Source: Fictibacillus norfolkensis (GTDB lineage: Bacteria; Bacillota; Bacilli; Bacillales; Fictibacillaceae). From it: a DNA stretch of 64,000 nt. The notes beneath the pieces were generated by a model, which was given only the letters and a program-made list of their open reading frames with translations, ran no database searches and was not told the DNA's origin. The stretch's first letter is position 1. Every line of letters begins with the position of its first letter. The translations under genes were made by a program, and so were the position numbers. The DNA lies in assembly GCF_014836645.1 (NCBI RefSeq), contig NZ_JACSQM010000004.1:186001-250000 (forward strand), read 5' to 3'. This document shows, piece after piece, positions 15,717 to 24,878 of the stretch.

Positions 15717-16370
15717 ATGAAACTTACAAAAAAGTGGCTATATTTTACGTTATTGGTCGCAGGCTTAATCATTTTGTTTCTCTGGCTGCAAAAAAATTAT
15801 AAGGGATTTAGTCCTGAAGAATTTAGAAATTGGATTGTACAGTGGGGATGGATCGCACCTTTTATCTTTGTTGTCCTATATACAGTGAGGCCGTTTGTGT
15901 TATTTCCATCTTCCATATTTGCCATTACAAGCGGTTTGTCGTTTGGTTTTTATTGGGGTTGTCTGTATACATATCTCGGATCACTAGGAGGAGGACTCCT
16001 AACGTATTTTGCGGTCAACCGCCTTGGCCGTTTTAAGAAAAATAAACAATGGAAAAACGAAAACTACGAAAAAGTACGAAACAAGATTGAAAGAGAAGGA
16101 ATTCGTTTCGTTTTATTATTGAGACTGCTGCCGGTATTGAACTTTGATCTCGTCAGTTACTTAACCTCCTTAACAAAGGTAAAGTTTAAAGACTATGCGA
16201 TTGCTACTGCAATAGGGATCATTCCGGGAACAATCGCTTATACGTATTTAGGTACATCCATGACTTCTGGAAGCAAAAAAGTCGTATGGATCGGCACAAC
16301 TCTTTTATTTGTCCTTGTCGGTCTACCCATGATATTTAAGAAGAAGATGAAGGCAAAGGTAGGGTTGTAG
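15717..16370 (+). CDS. TVP38/TMEM64 (VTT, DedA-like) membrane protein
   Basis: A 217-residue membrane protein with about five to six hydrophobic helices. The VTT-domain features are visible: FVVLYTVRPFVLFPSSIFAI, then the glycine-rich re-entrant stretch YLGSLGGGLLTYFAVNRLGR and the conserved RLLPVLNFDLVSYL, followed by GIIPGTIAYTYLG. These proteins are linked to lipid scrambling or flipping in the DedA superfamily; the function here is inferred only. I chose ATG 15717, preceded by GGAGGAAAC; an in-frame ATG 24 bp earlier has no clear ribosome site. It ends 3 bp before the stop of the convergent HPr-like gene. Confidence 0.82.
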   Translation: MKLTKKWLYFTLLVAGLIILFLWLQKNYKGFSPEEFRNWIVQWGWIAPFIFVVLYTVRPFVLFPSSIFAITSGLSFGFYWGCLYTYLGSLGGGLLTYFAVNRLGRFKKNKQWKNENYEKVRNKIEREGIRFVLLLRLLPVLNFDLVSYLTSLTKVKFKDYAIATAIGIIPGTIAYTYLGTSMTSGSKKVVWIGTTLLFVLVGLPMIFKKKMKAKVGL

Positions 16371-16373
16371 AAA

Positions 16374-16637
16374 TTAAGAAGGTTGCTCTGGAGGTAAGAT
16401 CAGACTCATAGCTGACTCAGCATCAGCACCTTCAACGATATAAAGAAAAGAATCTCCTTCTTTTAACGTTAAAAAGAATGCTACGAGCTGTGATAATCCT
16501 GTGGCTTGAATGGTAATACCATCTTTACTTAAAAATAGCTGGCTGTTAAGTCTCTTAGCAGAATGCATAATCTCAATGGCTTTACTCACTGTATATTTAG
16601 CGGTCACGAGCACTTTTTGAGAGCAGATTTGTTTCAT
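16374..16637 (-). CDS. Second degenerate HPr-fold protein
   Basis: An 87-residue protein that follows the HPr pattern (VTAKYTVSKAIEIMHSAK for the first strand and helix, LFLSKDG, then GDSFLYIVEGADAESAMSLI for the C-terminal strand and helix). The active-site GIHARPA loop is gone (YTVSKA) and the Ser46 region reads TIQATGLSQL, so neither the PTS phosphotransfer His nor a clear regulatory Ser is present. The start is ATG 16637, 8 bp after CAGGAGGC; upstream in-frame codons lack such a site. With the gene at 15375 it forms a pair of dissimilar HPr-like paralogues around the VTT gene. Function unknown. Confidence 0.6.
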   Translation of the reverse strand: MKQICSQKVLVTAKYTVSKAIEIMHSAKRLNSQLFLSKDGITIQATGLSQLVAFFLTLKEGDSFLYIVEGADAESAMSLILPPEQPS

Positions 16638-16842
16638 AATCTGAAGCCTCCTGTATGAGATGATTGCTGATATATTTCCCATAAGTAGAGGGGCCGAAAC
16701 AAGGTCTTTAGTCCCGATGTGCAAAATGATGGAAAATATGTAGTGCTTTCGAATAAAGGGTACATATTAAAACGACATATTCAGCTGAAATGGAGGAGGC
16801 TGTAGAGGCACGGAGGTAGAAAGGGAAACAGACCAATATAAG

Positions 16843-16891
16843 AAAAAAAGAGTACAGCTGGCATTTGAAAGCCGGGCTGTACTCTTTTTTT
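16843..16891. terminator. Terminator at the 3' end of the RND pump gene
   Basis: AAAAAAGAGTACAGC (16844-16858) pairs with GCTGTACTCTTTTTT (16876-16890), with a further GGC/GCC inside. It is symmetrical and works on the minus strand for the pump gene. Confidence 0.85.
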
Positions 16892-19800
16892 TATGAATTT
16901 AATTTTGCTTTCTCACGTTTTGCCTGTCTTCTGAAGAATAATTCATATAGAACAGGTACGATGATCAATGTTAATAGTGTAGAAGTCGTTAGACCACCTA
17001 TTACAACGATCGCTAATCCTTTAGAGATCAGTGTTCCTGACGACGTTGTCAATGCAAGTGGAATTAATGCTGCAATTGTCGCAAATGCTGTCATTAATAT
17101 CGGACGTAAACGAGTTTTACCAGCTTCTAGTAACGCTTCGCGAACTGGCATACCTTTGATTTCACGGTTTTGTCCGATGCGGTCTACCAATACGATCGCA
17201 TTCGTCGTAACGATACCGATCAGCATGAGTATTCCGATCATCGCACTTACAGACAATGGTTCGTTGATCAAGAATAATCCTCCGATTGCTCCAACAGGAA
17301 CGAATATGAGGGAAGAGAGGATGATAAACGGAATACGTGCTCGACCAAAAGTGATCAACATCGTTAAGTAAACGAGGCCGATCGCAACCAGCATCGCAAG
17401 ACCAAGGTCTTTAAACGTATCCATCGTTTCTTCGCTTCCTCCGCCACCTTCTGTTGATACAGAAGAAGGAAGGTCTACATTATCTTCAACGCCTTTAATA
17501 ACGTCTTGTGTTACTTTTTGAACGTTGTCTCCTTTTACTTGCGCAGAGACTTGCGCATAGATCTTACCATCAAGCTTTTGGATTCCAGTTACTGTGTCTT
17601 TCTCTGTTACCTCAGCAACATCTGAAATCTTAACAGGGCCAGATGAACCAAACACAGTTAGATCCTTGATCTCATCAAGAGATTTTACAGATTCATCATA
17701 TTCAACTTTCACATTCTTTTGATCGCCGTCTAATGTAAGTTCTCCTACTTCAACAGGTTTCGTTACATCTGAAACAGCTCCTAGAATAGCGAAGCCTGAT
17801 ACGCCTTTTTCAGCTGCTTTTTCGGTATCAATGTCAACAGCCCATTGTTTTTGCGTATCTTTAAAGTTGTTGGATACATACTTGATCGAATCAATCGTCT
17901 TCATGTACTCTTCAACTTCACTTGCTGCTTTTTGCAGATCTTCTAAGTTGTTTGAATATAGATCAATATTGACTTCGTTGTTAGCTGGAGGCCCGCCGCT
18001 TGAAACTTCCTGCAAGCTGATTACAGTTCCTTCTGCTTTTTCGTCTGTGATCTCTTTAATATCTTTTTCTAGCTCTTTTAATTCTGTATCAATGTTTGCT
18101 TCTTTTTTGAGGTTAACAAAATAGTTGGCAACATTTTGACGCTTAAGACCGGTTTGGAAATCACGAGAACCGATACCAGCTGTAACATCTTCAATCGTAC
18201 CACGCTTAGAGAGGTACTCTTCAACTTCTAAAGACACTTCATTCGTCTTTGTTACGTTTGTACTTGCAGGTAATTCAACGTTAATCGTTAATGTTTTTTG
18301 CTCTTCATTCGGCAGGAACACCATTCCAAGTTTTGTTGCAAGGAAGAAAGATCCGCCTAAAAGAATGAATGAAGTGAGAAGAACTAGAACTTTATGGTTC
18401 AATGAGGCTTTGATCAATTTTTCATAACCACGCTGCAATGGACCATCGTTCTTTTCTGGTTTAACGGTTTTAAACGCATATTTTGCTAATATAGGTACGA
18501 TTGTAACAGCAACAATTAATGATGCTAATAATGCGAATACAACGGTTAAAGCAAACGGTAAGAAGAACTCACCAGTGATACCACCGACTAGACCAAGCGG
18601 CAAGAATACTACAACGGTAGTAATCGTAGAAGATACGATCGCTTTTAAAATCTCGCGTGTAGAGTCAATGATCAGCTCATCACGGTCGTAATCACCATCC
18701 GTTTTACGGATTCTTCTAAAGATATTCTCGATAACCACGATACTATCATCTACAACACGTCCGACGGCAACTGCCATTCCGCCGAGTGTCATAATATTTA
18801 ATGTGATATCAAGACGGTCTAGGAAGATAGCTGACACGAGCAGTGAAAGCGGGATCGAGATGATCGCAATGATTGTTGCTCTAAAGTTTCGAAGGAAGAT
18901 AAGTACTGCTAATGAAGCGAATAATGCTCCAAATAATCCTTCTTTAACAAGTGTGTTTACAGAGTCTTTAATACCTTCTGCCTGGCCGAAACCAACAGCA
19001 TAATCTAACTTATCATCGTATTTATTTTTGTTCAGGACTTCTAGCACTTTGTCAGCGACCTCGACCGTATTTGCATCTTGTTTCTTTGTTACGGCCATAG
19101 AGAGTGAAGCTTTTTGGTTATATCTTGTAATCTCACTAACATCATCTGTTTCTTTAACTTCAGCAAGATCACCAAGCTTTAAGCTTGCTGGTGCTTGAGG
19201 TGCTTGTGCTCCACCAGGTGCGCTTTGTCCGCCTGGAGCACCGCCTCCAGTTCCCGGTTGAGCAGCTTCACCAGGTGCTCCTCCGCCAGCTCCACCTGGA
19301 GACTGAGCAGGTGCGCCTTGACTTGAGGAAATTGTGATTTCCTTAAGCTCCGCAACCGTATCCACCACTTCTTCAACCCGAACTGGGACTGTGATCGAGT
19401 CATCGGTTACGGTACCAGCAGGGAATGAAAGGTCACGGCTGTTGATCGCTTCTTTAACGGCGTTTAAAGTGATGCCGGCTTCTTTTGCTTTTTCTTTATC
19501 AAGTGTGATCGAGACGAATGTTTCTTTAACACCGCCTACAGATACGTTGTTCACACCTTGAATCTTTTTAAGTTCTGGAACCAATTCGTCATTAACGAAT
19601 GGTTGAATGTTTTCTCCTTCTTTTTCAGGGAATAGAGAAATATTGTAGATAGGAATGGTTCCAAATGAGAAACGACTTACCTCTGGTTCTACATCTTCAG
19701 GAAGATCCGTTTCTGAAATAATGGATTTGACTTGATCTTCTACTTCATCCATATTTGCGGTGAAAGGGAAATCCATACTGATAATAGATATACTTTCGTT

Positions 19801-20055
19801 TGAAGAACTCTTAACGGTTTTTACATCCTCTACTTGCTTCAATTGAGTTTCAAGTTTGTCTGTTACTTGCTCGTTCACATCTTCAGGAGATGCTCCTGGA
19901 TAAACGGTTTGAACAGTCAGTTGTGGAAACTCAACATTTGGGAGTAGGTCCACTTTTAAATTCGTGAACGAGAAGACTCCACCAACAATGAGTAAAAATG
20001 AAAAGATGAATATTGCTACTGGATTTTTTAAACTAAATCGTGTTAACCAGTTCAT
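16891..20055 (-). CDS. swrC: RND-family efflux transporter (SwrC/AcrB-like)
   Basis: A 1054-residue inner-membrane proton-driven exporter. The AcrB pattern is clear: MNWLTRFSLKNPVAIFIFSF (TM1), two periplasmic-type porter domains, then GGMAVAVGRVVDDSIVVIEN with the paired Asp of the proton relay, and a repeated half with TM7-12 (GILMLIGIVTTNAIVLVDRI). B. subtilis SwrC/YerP, involved in surfactin resistance and swarming, has similar length. Residues about 242-290 form a Gly/Pro/Ala/Gln-rich low-complexity insertion. I start it at ATG 20055 because AGGAGAGGAAAC lies just before; 16 extra in-frame upstream codons overlap the operator region. The divergent padR probably controls it. Confidence 0.9.
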   Translation of the reverse strand: MNWLTRFSLKNPVAIFIFSFLLIVGGVFSFTNLKVDLLPNVEFPQLTVQTVYPGASPEDVNEQVTDKLETQLKQVEDVKTVKSSSNESISIISMDFPFTANMDEVEDQVKSIISETDLPEDVEPEVSRFSFGTIPIYNISLFPEKEGENIQPFVNDELVPELKKIQGVNNVSVGGVKETFVSITLDKEKAKEAGITLNAVKEAINSRDLSFPAGTVTDDSITVPVRVEEVVDTVAELKEITISSSQGAPAQSPGGAGGGAPGEAAQPGTGGGAPGGQSAPGGAQAPQAPASLKLGDLAEVKETDDVSEITRYNQKASLSMAVTKKQDANTVEVADKVLEVLNKNKYDDKLDYAVGFGQAEGIKDSVNTLVKEGLFGALFASLAVLIFLRNFRATIIAIISIPLSLLVSAIFLDRLDITLNIMTLGGMAVAVGRVVDDSIVVIENIFRRIRKTDGDYDRDELIIDSTREILKAIVSSTITTVVVFLPLGLVGGITGEFFLPFALTVVFALLASLIVAVTIVPILAKYAFKTVKPEKNDGPLQRGYEKLIKASLNHKVLVLLTSFILLGGSFFLATKLGMVFLPNEEQKTLTINVELPASTNVTKTNEVSLEVEEYLSKRGTIEDVTAGIGSRDFQTGLKRQNVANYFVNLKKEANIDTELKELEKDIKEITDEKAEGTVISLQEVSSGGPPANNEVNIDLYSNNLEDLQKAASEVEEYMKTIDSIKYVSNNFKDTQKQWAVDIDTEKAAEKGVSGFAILGAVSDVTKPVEVGELTLDGDQKNVKVEYDESVKSLDEIKDLTVFGSSGPVKISDVAEVTEKDTVTGIQKLDGKIYAQVSAQVKGDNVQKVTQDVIKGVEDNVDLPSSVSTEGGGGSEETMDTFKDLGLAMLVAIGLVYLTMLITFGRARIPFIILSSLIFVPVGAIGGLFLINEPLSVSAMIGILMLIGIVTTNAIVLVDRIGQNREIKGMPVREALLEAGKTRLRPILMTAFATIAALIPLALTTSSGTLISKGLAIVVIGGLTTSTLLTLIIVPVLYELFFRRQAKREKAKLNS

Positions 20056-20086
20056 TGTTTCCTCTCCTACGTATGTTTTTATTTTG

Positions 20087-20108
20087 CATATGTGTATTTT
20101 CACATATG
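20087..20108. promoter_or_regulatory. Inverted repeat, probable PadR operator
   Basis: CATATGTG (20087-20094) and CACATATG (20101-20108) are perfect inverted arms 6 bp apart. They hold the ATGT...ACAT core typical of PadR sites and lie between the pump start codon and its candidate -10. Confidence 0.6.
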
Positions 20109-20113
20109 TTTAT

Positions 20114-20149
20114 CTATAATATAATAGCTGTATAAGATTTATATCAAGT
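20114..20149 (-). promoter_or_regulatory. Candidate promoter of the RND pump gene
   Basis: On the minus strand TTGATA is followed by about 18 bp and TATATT, upstream of the inverted repeat and about 70 bp from the pump ATG. Confidence 0.45.
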
Positions 20150-20219
20150 ATTAAGGATAAAAAAATTGTGAAAAATGTGTTACAATGCAAAACAGTACAA
20201 AAAGAAAGAAGGGTATCAC

Positions 20220-20771
20220 ATGGCGTTAAGGTATGCGCTGTTAGGTTTATTGGCGAAAAATGAAGCAACAGGTTACGAGTTAACACAGCAATTTAAAGAA
20301 ACAGTTATTCATTTTTGGACAGCCCATCACACGCAGATCTATAGAGAACTTTTAAAGATGGAAGAAGAAGGACTCACACAATCTAAGACCGTACAGCAAA
20401 GTGATTATCCAGATAAGAAGATATATGCGATTACGGATAACGGTTTTGAACAGCTGCTAGAATGGATGCTGAATAAACCAGTAAATGCACCAAAGCTAAA
20501 AGACGATCTGTTGTTAAGGGTGTCTATGTTTCATTTTATCCCTACCGACAAAGCGATAAACTTTTTAGAGACGAGTAAGAACCATCATAAAATGGGTTTA
20601 GAGATGACAAAGCAATGGTTAGACGATCATTTTCCGAACGGTACGTACAAAGAGAATGAGTTGGGTGAATATCTAACGATTGAATTTGCCATACGATACA
20701 TGGAGAGCTGGTTGTCCTGGTGTAATTGGGCAATAAAAGAATTAAAAAAGAAGGGTGAGTTAGAAAAATAA
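20220..20771 (+). CDS. PadR-family transcriptional regulator
   Basis: A 183-residue regulator. The N-terminal winged helix (MALRYALLGLLAKNEATGYE, then QIYRELLKMEEEGL and the wing PDKKIYAITDNG) and the C-terminal helical dimerisation domain (YLTIEFAIRYMESWLSWCNW) are PadR subfamily 2 features. The ATG at 20220 follows AAGAAGGG; 15 earlier in-frame codons are less likely. It is divergent from the RND pump gene, a common arrangement in which PadR represses a neighbouring exporter until a small molecule binds. yqkB starts at the base after its stop, so the two are cotranscribed. Confidence 0.85.
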   Translation: MALRYALLGLLAKNEATGYELTQQFKETVIHFWTAHHTQIYRELLKMEEEGLTQSKTVQQSDYPDKKIYAITDNGFEQLLEWMLNKPVNAPKLKDDLLLRVSMFHFIPTDKAINFLETSKNHHKMGLEMTKQWLDDHFPNGTYKENELGEYLTIEFAIRYMESWLSWCNWAIKELKKKGELEK

Positions 20772-21110
20772 ATGGAAATCGTATTTACTGACACAGCATT
20801 AGAACGTTTGGAAAAAAAGATGCAAGGTAATGCAGGTTATTTAAAACTCAAACATGATACAGAAGGCTGTGGCTGCGTTGTGAGTGGTGTAGCTGCCCTA
20901 GTCCTAGTTGATCAAACAGAAGACAACGATACAAAAATTGAGACGAATGGTCCAGATCTTTTCATGGAGTACAATACAGCAGTTTTCTTTGCTGAAAAGA
21001 TGACGATTGATGCTCCAGCAGGCAACCACTTTTCATTAAAAAGCCCTGGAGAAACGCTGAATCCATCAATGAAATATTACGATAGAACGGAACAAAACAC
21101 GGGCATGTAA
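20772..21110 (+). CDS. yqkB: HesB/IscA-like iron-sulfur cluster biosynthesis family protein (YqkB)
   Basis: A 112-residue protein of the HesB-like core-domain family, similar to B. subtilis YqkB. Visible parts are MEIVFTDTALERLEKKM, KLKHDTEGCGCVVSG with a CxC pair, and the beta-rich end DAPAGNHFSLKSPGETLNPS. A-type carriers keep three Cys, including a C-terminal CGC; here only the GCGC cysteines are seen, so cluster binding is uncertain. The gene abuts padR without a gap and ends in a strong terminator that includes its stop codon. Confidence 0.8.
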   Translation: MEIVFTDTALERLEKKMQGNAGYLKLKHDTEGCGCVVSGVAALVLVDQTEDNDTKIETNGPDLFMEYNTAVFFAEKMTIDAPAGNHFSLKSPGETLNPSMKYYDRTEQNTGM

Positions 21111-21125
21111 GAAGCCCGTGTTTTG
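21093..21125. terminator. Bidirectional terminator between yqkB and mvaB
   Basis: CAAAACACGGGC (21093-21104) pairs with GCCCGTGTTTTG (21114-21125), 12 bp perfect; the yqkB TAA lies in the loop. Confidence 0.9.
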
Positions 21126-21129
21126 TTTG

Positions 21130-22035
21130 TTAATGCTGAGGAACGTTTTTTAACAGTTGAAACTGCTTGCTTGAAACAGGTTTTGAAAGAAGAGGGGATA
21201 TGTAGGCGGCTGCTTCAAGCAGTTTATCAAGATGTATACCTGTTGATATTCCCATTTGAGAAAGCATGTAAACAACGTCTTCAGATGCCACGTTGCCTGA
21301 GGCTCCGGGTGCAAATGGACATCCGCCAAGGCCGCCTGCAGAAGTATCGAACCGGTCGATGCCAGCTTGAAGACTCGCAAAAATGTTTGCGAGAGCCATT
21401 CCTCTCGTATCGTGAAAATGAGCGGTTAAGAGTGTTGTTCCACGCAGATGATGCTTTAACAGTGTAAACAGTTCAAAGCACTCTGATGGATTAGCCATAC
21501 CGATCGTGTCTGCCACACTCAGTTCATCAACTCCCATCTCCTCAAAGTCCAGGCAAATTTTTAAAACATCCTGTTCATCGACCTTTCCTTCGAACGGGCA
21601 ATAAAAACTGGTAGAGATACAAGCCCTTACAAAAAATCCTCTGCGCTTTAAATCTTGAATCAGAGGTCTTAATTCATTCATGCTCTCTTCTGTTGATTTG
21701 TTAATATTCTTCTTGTTGAATGTGTCACTGACACCGACAAACACCGCAATATGCTTCACTCCAGATTCAACAGCTAAGTCGATTCCTTTTTGGTTTGGAG
21801 CGAGCACAAAGTTTCGTTGATCGTCTAGGCAGCTATCGATAATTACAGATGCATCTTGCATTTGAGGAACCCATTTCGGTGAAACGAACGAAGTGAGCTC
21901 CATTTCTTGAAAACCCGCATTTTTTAGAAGTGAAATGAATTCTATCTTATTCTTTGCAGGTATTAAATTTTTCTCGTTCTGAAGGCCATCTCGCGGCCCG
22001 ACTTCTATAAGCGTAACTCGTTCAGGTAAGTCCAC
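21130..22035 (-). CDS. mvaB: Hydroxymethylglutaryl-CoA lyase
   Basis: A 301-residue TIM-barrel lyase that splits HMG-CoA into acetyl-CoA and acetoacetate, the last step of leucine breakdown. EVGPRDGLQNEK (catalytic Arg and metal-binding Asp), SVADTIGMANPSE, LTAHFHDTRGMALAN (metal-binding His pair) and GCPFAPGASGNVASEDVVYM (catalytic Cys loop) are all present. Start GTG 22035 follows AAAGGGG. It is divergent from a thiolase/CoA-transferase cluster that processes its product, acetoacetate. A cre-like site lies in the shared upstream region. B. subtilis YngG is the counterpart. Confidence 0.93.
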   Translation of the reverse strand: MDLPERVTLIEVGPRDGLQNEKNLIPAKNKIEFISLLKNAGFQEMELTSFVSPKWVPQMQDASVIIDSCLDDQRNFVLAPNQKGIDLAVESGVKHIAVFVGVSDTFNKKNINKSTEESMNELRPLIQDLKRRGFFVRACISTSFYCPFEGKVDEQDVLKICLDFEEMGVDELSVADTIGMANPSECFELFTLLKHHLRGTTLLTAHFHDTRGMALANIFASLQAGIDRFDTSAGGLGGCPFAPGASGNVASEDVVYMLSQMGISTGIHLDKLLEAAAYISPLLSKPVSSKQFQLLKNVPQH

Positions 22036-22053
22036 TAATGTAAACCCCTTTCT

Positions 22054-22067
22054 TGAAAACGTTTTCC
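22054..22067. promoter_or_regulatory. cre-like site (CcpA) upstream of mvaB and the ketone-body cluster
   Basis: TGAAAACGTTTTCC fits the catabolite-responsive element (TGWAANCGNTNWCA) except for the final base. It lies 19 bp upstream of mvaB and ahead of the divergent cluster, as expected for glucose repression of carbon-compound breakdown. Confidence 0.55.
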
Positions 22068-22098
22068 TAATGTTATTTTAACTAAAAAAAATCGTCTG

Positions 22099-22129
22099 TT
22101 GCAACACATTTAACTTGTTATGGTATGAT
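22099..22129 (+). promoter_or_regulatory. Extended -10 promoter of the thiolase gene
   Basis: TGGTATGAT (22121-22129) is an extended -10 (TG-N-TATGAT); TTGCAA at 22099-22104 is 19 bp upstream. The ribosome site of the first thiolase follows about 40 bp downstream. Confidence 0.55.
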
Positions 22130-22181
22130 AAAAAGGAATTTTCAGAAATTTAAAAAGAGATCTACAAGGAGGAGACTAGTC

Positions 22182-23381
22182 ATGGTTTCAAGGGAGAGAG
22201 ATGCCGTAGTTGTAAGCGCTGTCAGAACGCCGATTGGAAGCTTTATGGGAAGCTTTAAAACGGTTGCGGCAACAGAATTAGGAGCAATCGCGATTAAAGA
22301 TGCATTAAAAAAAGCGGGTATCCCACATGATTCAGTAGATGAAGTCATCATGGGAAATGTTCTGCAGGCTGGACTCGGACAGAACCCGGCCCGACAAGCG
22401 GCTATTAAAGCTGGTTTGCCGAACGAGGTATCGAGTATGACGATTAATAAAGTATGCGGTTCAGGTCTCAAGGCGATCCATCTAGCGTGCCAAGCGATCT
22501 GGCTAGACGAAGCAGATATTATCGTTTGCGGTGGAATGGAAAACATGAGCCAAGCTCCTTATCTTTTGAACGGAGCAAGAGATGGACTTCGAATGGGTAA
22601 CGCTCCTATGGTAGATTCCATGATTCAAGACGGATTATGGTGTGCATTTGGTGATTATCATATGGGAATTACAGCTGAAAATCTATGTGAGACCCACTCA
22701 TTGTCTCGTGAAGAGCTAGATGAGTTCGCAGCGGAAAGCCAAAGAAAATGTGCACAAGCTCAAGAACAAGGGAAATTTAATGACGAGATCACACCTGTTG
22801 AAATTCCTCAACGTAAAGGTGATCCGATAATAGTTGATACAGATGAATATCCGAAGCCCAGTTCGACGGCTGAAAAGTTAGGAAAACTTCGCCCGGCATT
22901 CAAGAAAGATGGCATGGTTACGGCGGGTAATGCGTCAGGCATCAATGATGGTGCAGCAGCACTTGTTGTGATGAGCAGAAAGAAAGCCGAAGAACTAGGA
23001 CTGAAACCGATTGCCGTCGTAAAAGCCAACGCGAGCGCGGGTGTTGCACCAGAAGTGATGGGTATCGGACCAGTGGAAGCCGTTAAGAAAGTGTTAAAGA
23101 AGACTGAGTTAAGTATGAATGACTTTGACCTTGTTGAAGCAAATGAGGCATTTGCGAGTCAGTCGTTAGCGGTTGGCAAGGATCTTGAATTTGATAAAGA
23201 AAAATTGAATGTGAACGGTGGAGCGATCGCACTCGGGCATCCAATCGGAGCAAGTGGTGCAAGGATTGTCGTGACATTGCTTCATGAGATGAAACGCAGA
23301 AATGCAAAACGAGGTCTTGCAACGCTCTGTATTGGTGGTGGCCAAGGGGTAGCATCGGTTTTTGAGAACGAAGAAAAATAA
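22182..23381 (+). CDS. Acetyl-CoA C-acetyltransferase (thiolase) 1
   Basis: A 399-residue thiolase that reversibly splits acetoacetyl-CoA with CoA into two acetyl-CoA. The nucleophilic Cys lies in [15 protein letters not shown], the second pair of active-site motifs in [25 protein letters not shown] (His) and the C-terminal CIGGGQG (Cys acid/base). ATG 22182 follows AAGGAGGAGACTAGTC; further in-frame codons upstream run into the promoter. It is first in a four-gene run (thiolase, CoA-transferase A, B, thiolase), all on the plus strand. Confidence 0.92.
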   Translation: MVSRERDAVVVSAVRTPIGSFMGSFKTVAATELGAIAIKDALKKAGIPHDSVDEVIMGNVLQAGLGQNPARQAAIKAGLPNEVSSMTINKVCGSGLKAIHLACQAIWLDEADIIVCGGMENMSQAPYLLNGARDGLRMGNAPMVDSMIQDGLWCAFGDYHMGITAENLCETHSLSREELDEFAAESQRKCAQAQEQGKFNDEITPVEIPQRKGDPIIVDTDEYPKPSSTAEKLGKLRPAFKKDGMVTAGNASGINDGAAALVVMSRKKAEELGLKPIAVVKANASAGVAPEVMGIGPVEAVKKVLKKTELSMNDFDLVEANEAFASQSLAVGKDLEFDKEKLNVNGGAIALGHPIGASGARIVVTLLHEMKRRNAKRGLATLCIGGGQGVASVFENEEK

Positions 23382-23425
23382 ATGATTGATTATAGACAAT
23401 GATCGCATGAAAAGGAGAGAGAAAA

Positions 23426-24118
23426 ATGAAACCAATATTGAACTCAGCACTTGAAGCTGTAGCAGATATAAAAGATGGGTCTACTCTTTTAGTAGGGGGG
23501 TTCGGGCTTGTTGGAATTCCTGAAAACTTAATCTTAGCACTAGTAGAAAAAGGAACGAAAGATCTTACCGTCATTTCGAACAATTGTGGAGTGGACGATT
23601 GGGGTCTTGGTCTTCTATTAAAAAACAAACAGATCAAAAAGATGGTAGGTTCTTACGTAGGTGAGAACAAAGAGTTTGAAAGGCAAGTATTATCAGGTGA
23701 GATTGAAGTAGACTTGATTCCACAAGGTACACTTGCTGAAAGAATTAGGGCAGGCGGTGCAGGAATTCCAGCGTTCTACACACCTGCTGGAGTAGGAACA
23801 CCGATTGCTGAAGGAAAAGAAACACGTACGTTTAACAATAAAGAATATCTGCTGGAAGAAGGAATTGTAGCTGACTTCAGCTTGATTCGCGCAGCAAAAG
23901 GAGATAAAGCAGGGAACCTGATCTATAACAAAACAGCTCGTAACTTTAATCCGATGATTGCAGCGGCAGGAAAAGTGACGATTGCTGAAGTGGAAGAGAT
24001 TGTTGAGATCGGTGATCTGCACCCAGATTACATACATACACCAGGAGTTTATGTTCAAAAGTTGATTGTCGGAGCACAAGAAAAACGCATTGAACGACTC
24101 ACTGTAAAACAAGGGTAA
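23426..24118 (+). CDS. scoA: 3-oxoacid CoA-transferase subunit A
   Basis: A 230-residue alpha subunit of a family I CoA-transferase, which moves CoA from succinyl-CoA (or another donor) to acetoacetate. The family glycine loop is [14 protein letters not shown]; other marks are [21 protein letters not shown] and [12 protein letters not shown]. It needs subunit B, encoded 16 bp downstream. ATG 23426 follows AAAGGAGAGAG. The donor CoA-ester (succinyl- or acetyl-CoA) is not decided by sequence; the B. subtilis counterpart is ScoA. Confidence 0.92.
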   Translation: MKPILNSALEAVADIKDGSTLLVGGFGLVGIPENLILALVEKGTKDLTVISNNCGVDDWGLGLLLKNKQIKKMVGSYVGENKEFERQVLSGEIEVDLIPQGTLAERIRAGGAGIPAFYTPAGVGTPIAEGKETRTFNNKEYLLEEGIVADFSLIRAAKGDKAGNLIYNKTARNFNPMIAAAGKVTIAEVEEIVEIGDLHPDYIHTPGVYVQKLIVGAQEKRIERLTVKQG

Positions 24119-24134
24119 GAGGAGGGAGACCATT

Positions 24135-24788
24135 ATGAATATTAGAGAAAGAATTGCTAAAAGAGCCGAAAAAGAAATCGAATCAGGATTCTACGTAAAT
24201 TTAGGGATTGGAATGCCGACGATGGTTGCCAACTTTATTTCCGATAATAAAGAGGTCGTTCTACAATCAGAGAACGGACTTTTGGGGATTGGGCCTTATC
24301 CCCTTGAAAGTGAAGTTGACCCCGATCTGATCAATGCAGGGAAAGAAACAGTAACGGCAATTAAAGGCGCTTCTTATTTTGACAGTTCTGAGTCGTTTGC
24401 CATGATCCGCGGAGGTCACATCGATATCGCGATACTAGGCGGAATGGAAGTTTCAGAGAACGGAGATCTAGCCAACTGGATGATTCCAGGAAAGATGATA
24501 AAAGGAATGGGCGGTGCGATGGATCTTGTGCATGGAGCAAAGAAAATCATCGTCATCATGGAACATGTGAACAAAGCAGGTGACAGTAAGATCTTAAAAC
24601 AATGTCAGCTTCCCCTAACAGGAAAAGGTGTCGTAGAACGAATCATCACCGACCGTGCTGTCATGGACGTTTCTGATAAGGGTCTCGTGTTAAGAGAAGT
24701 AGCGGGAGGATATTCCGTTGAGGATGTAGTGAATTCCACCGAGGCAAAACTATCTTTTGCAGAGGATGTTAAGTTAAACGCTTATTAA
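24135..24788 (+). CDS. scoB: 3-oxoacid CoA-transferase subunit B
   Basis: A 217-residue beta subunit. [14 protein letters not shown] is the N-terminal signature, and [10 protein letters not shown] contains the catalytic Glu that forms the glutamyl-CoA thioester. [23 protein letters not shown] completes the subunit B pattern (split here: [14 protein letters not shown], then SENGDLANW). ATG 24135 follows GAGGAGGGAG. It lies between scoA and a second thiolase, with a 90-bp gap downstream. Confidence 0.92.
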   Translation: MNIRERIAKRAEKEIESGFYVNLGIGMPTMVANFISDNKEVVLQSENGLLGIGPYPLESEVDPDLINAGKETVTAIKGASYFDSSESFAMIRGGHIDIAILGGMEVSENGDLANWMIPGKMIKGMGGAMDLVHGAKKIIVIMEHVNKAGDSKILKQCQLPLTGKGVVERIITDRAVMDVSDKGLVLREVAGGYSVEDVVNSTEAKLSFAEDVKLNAY

Positions 24789-24878
24789 GGTAAGTCCTTG
24801 TGAAATTTATTTAGTACATGAAAAAGATTCGTGATCCATACAAGGTTCTAAATCTTTTAAATAAAGAGGTGCAATCAC

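Noticed and set aside
20165..20186. TTGTGA...TACAAT as the padR promoter
   Set aside because: The spacer is only 9 bp; a proper -35 was not found, so no promoter is reported.
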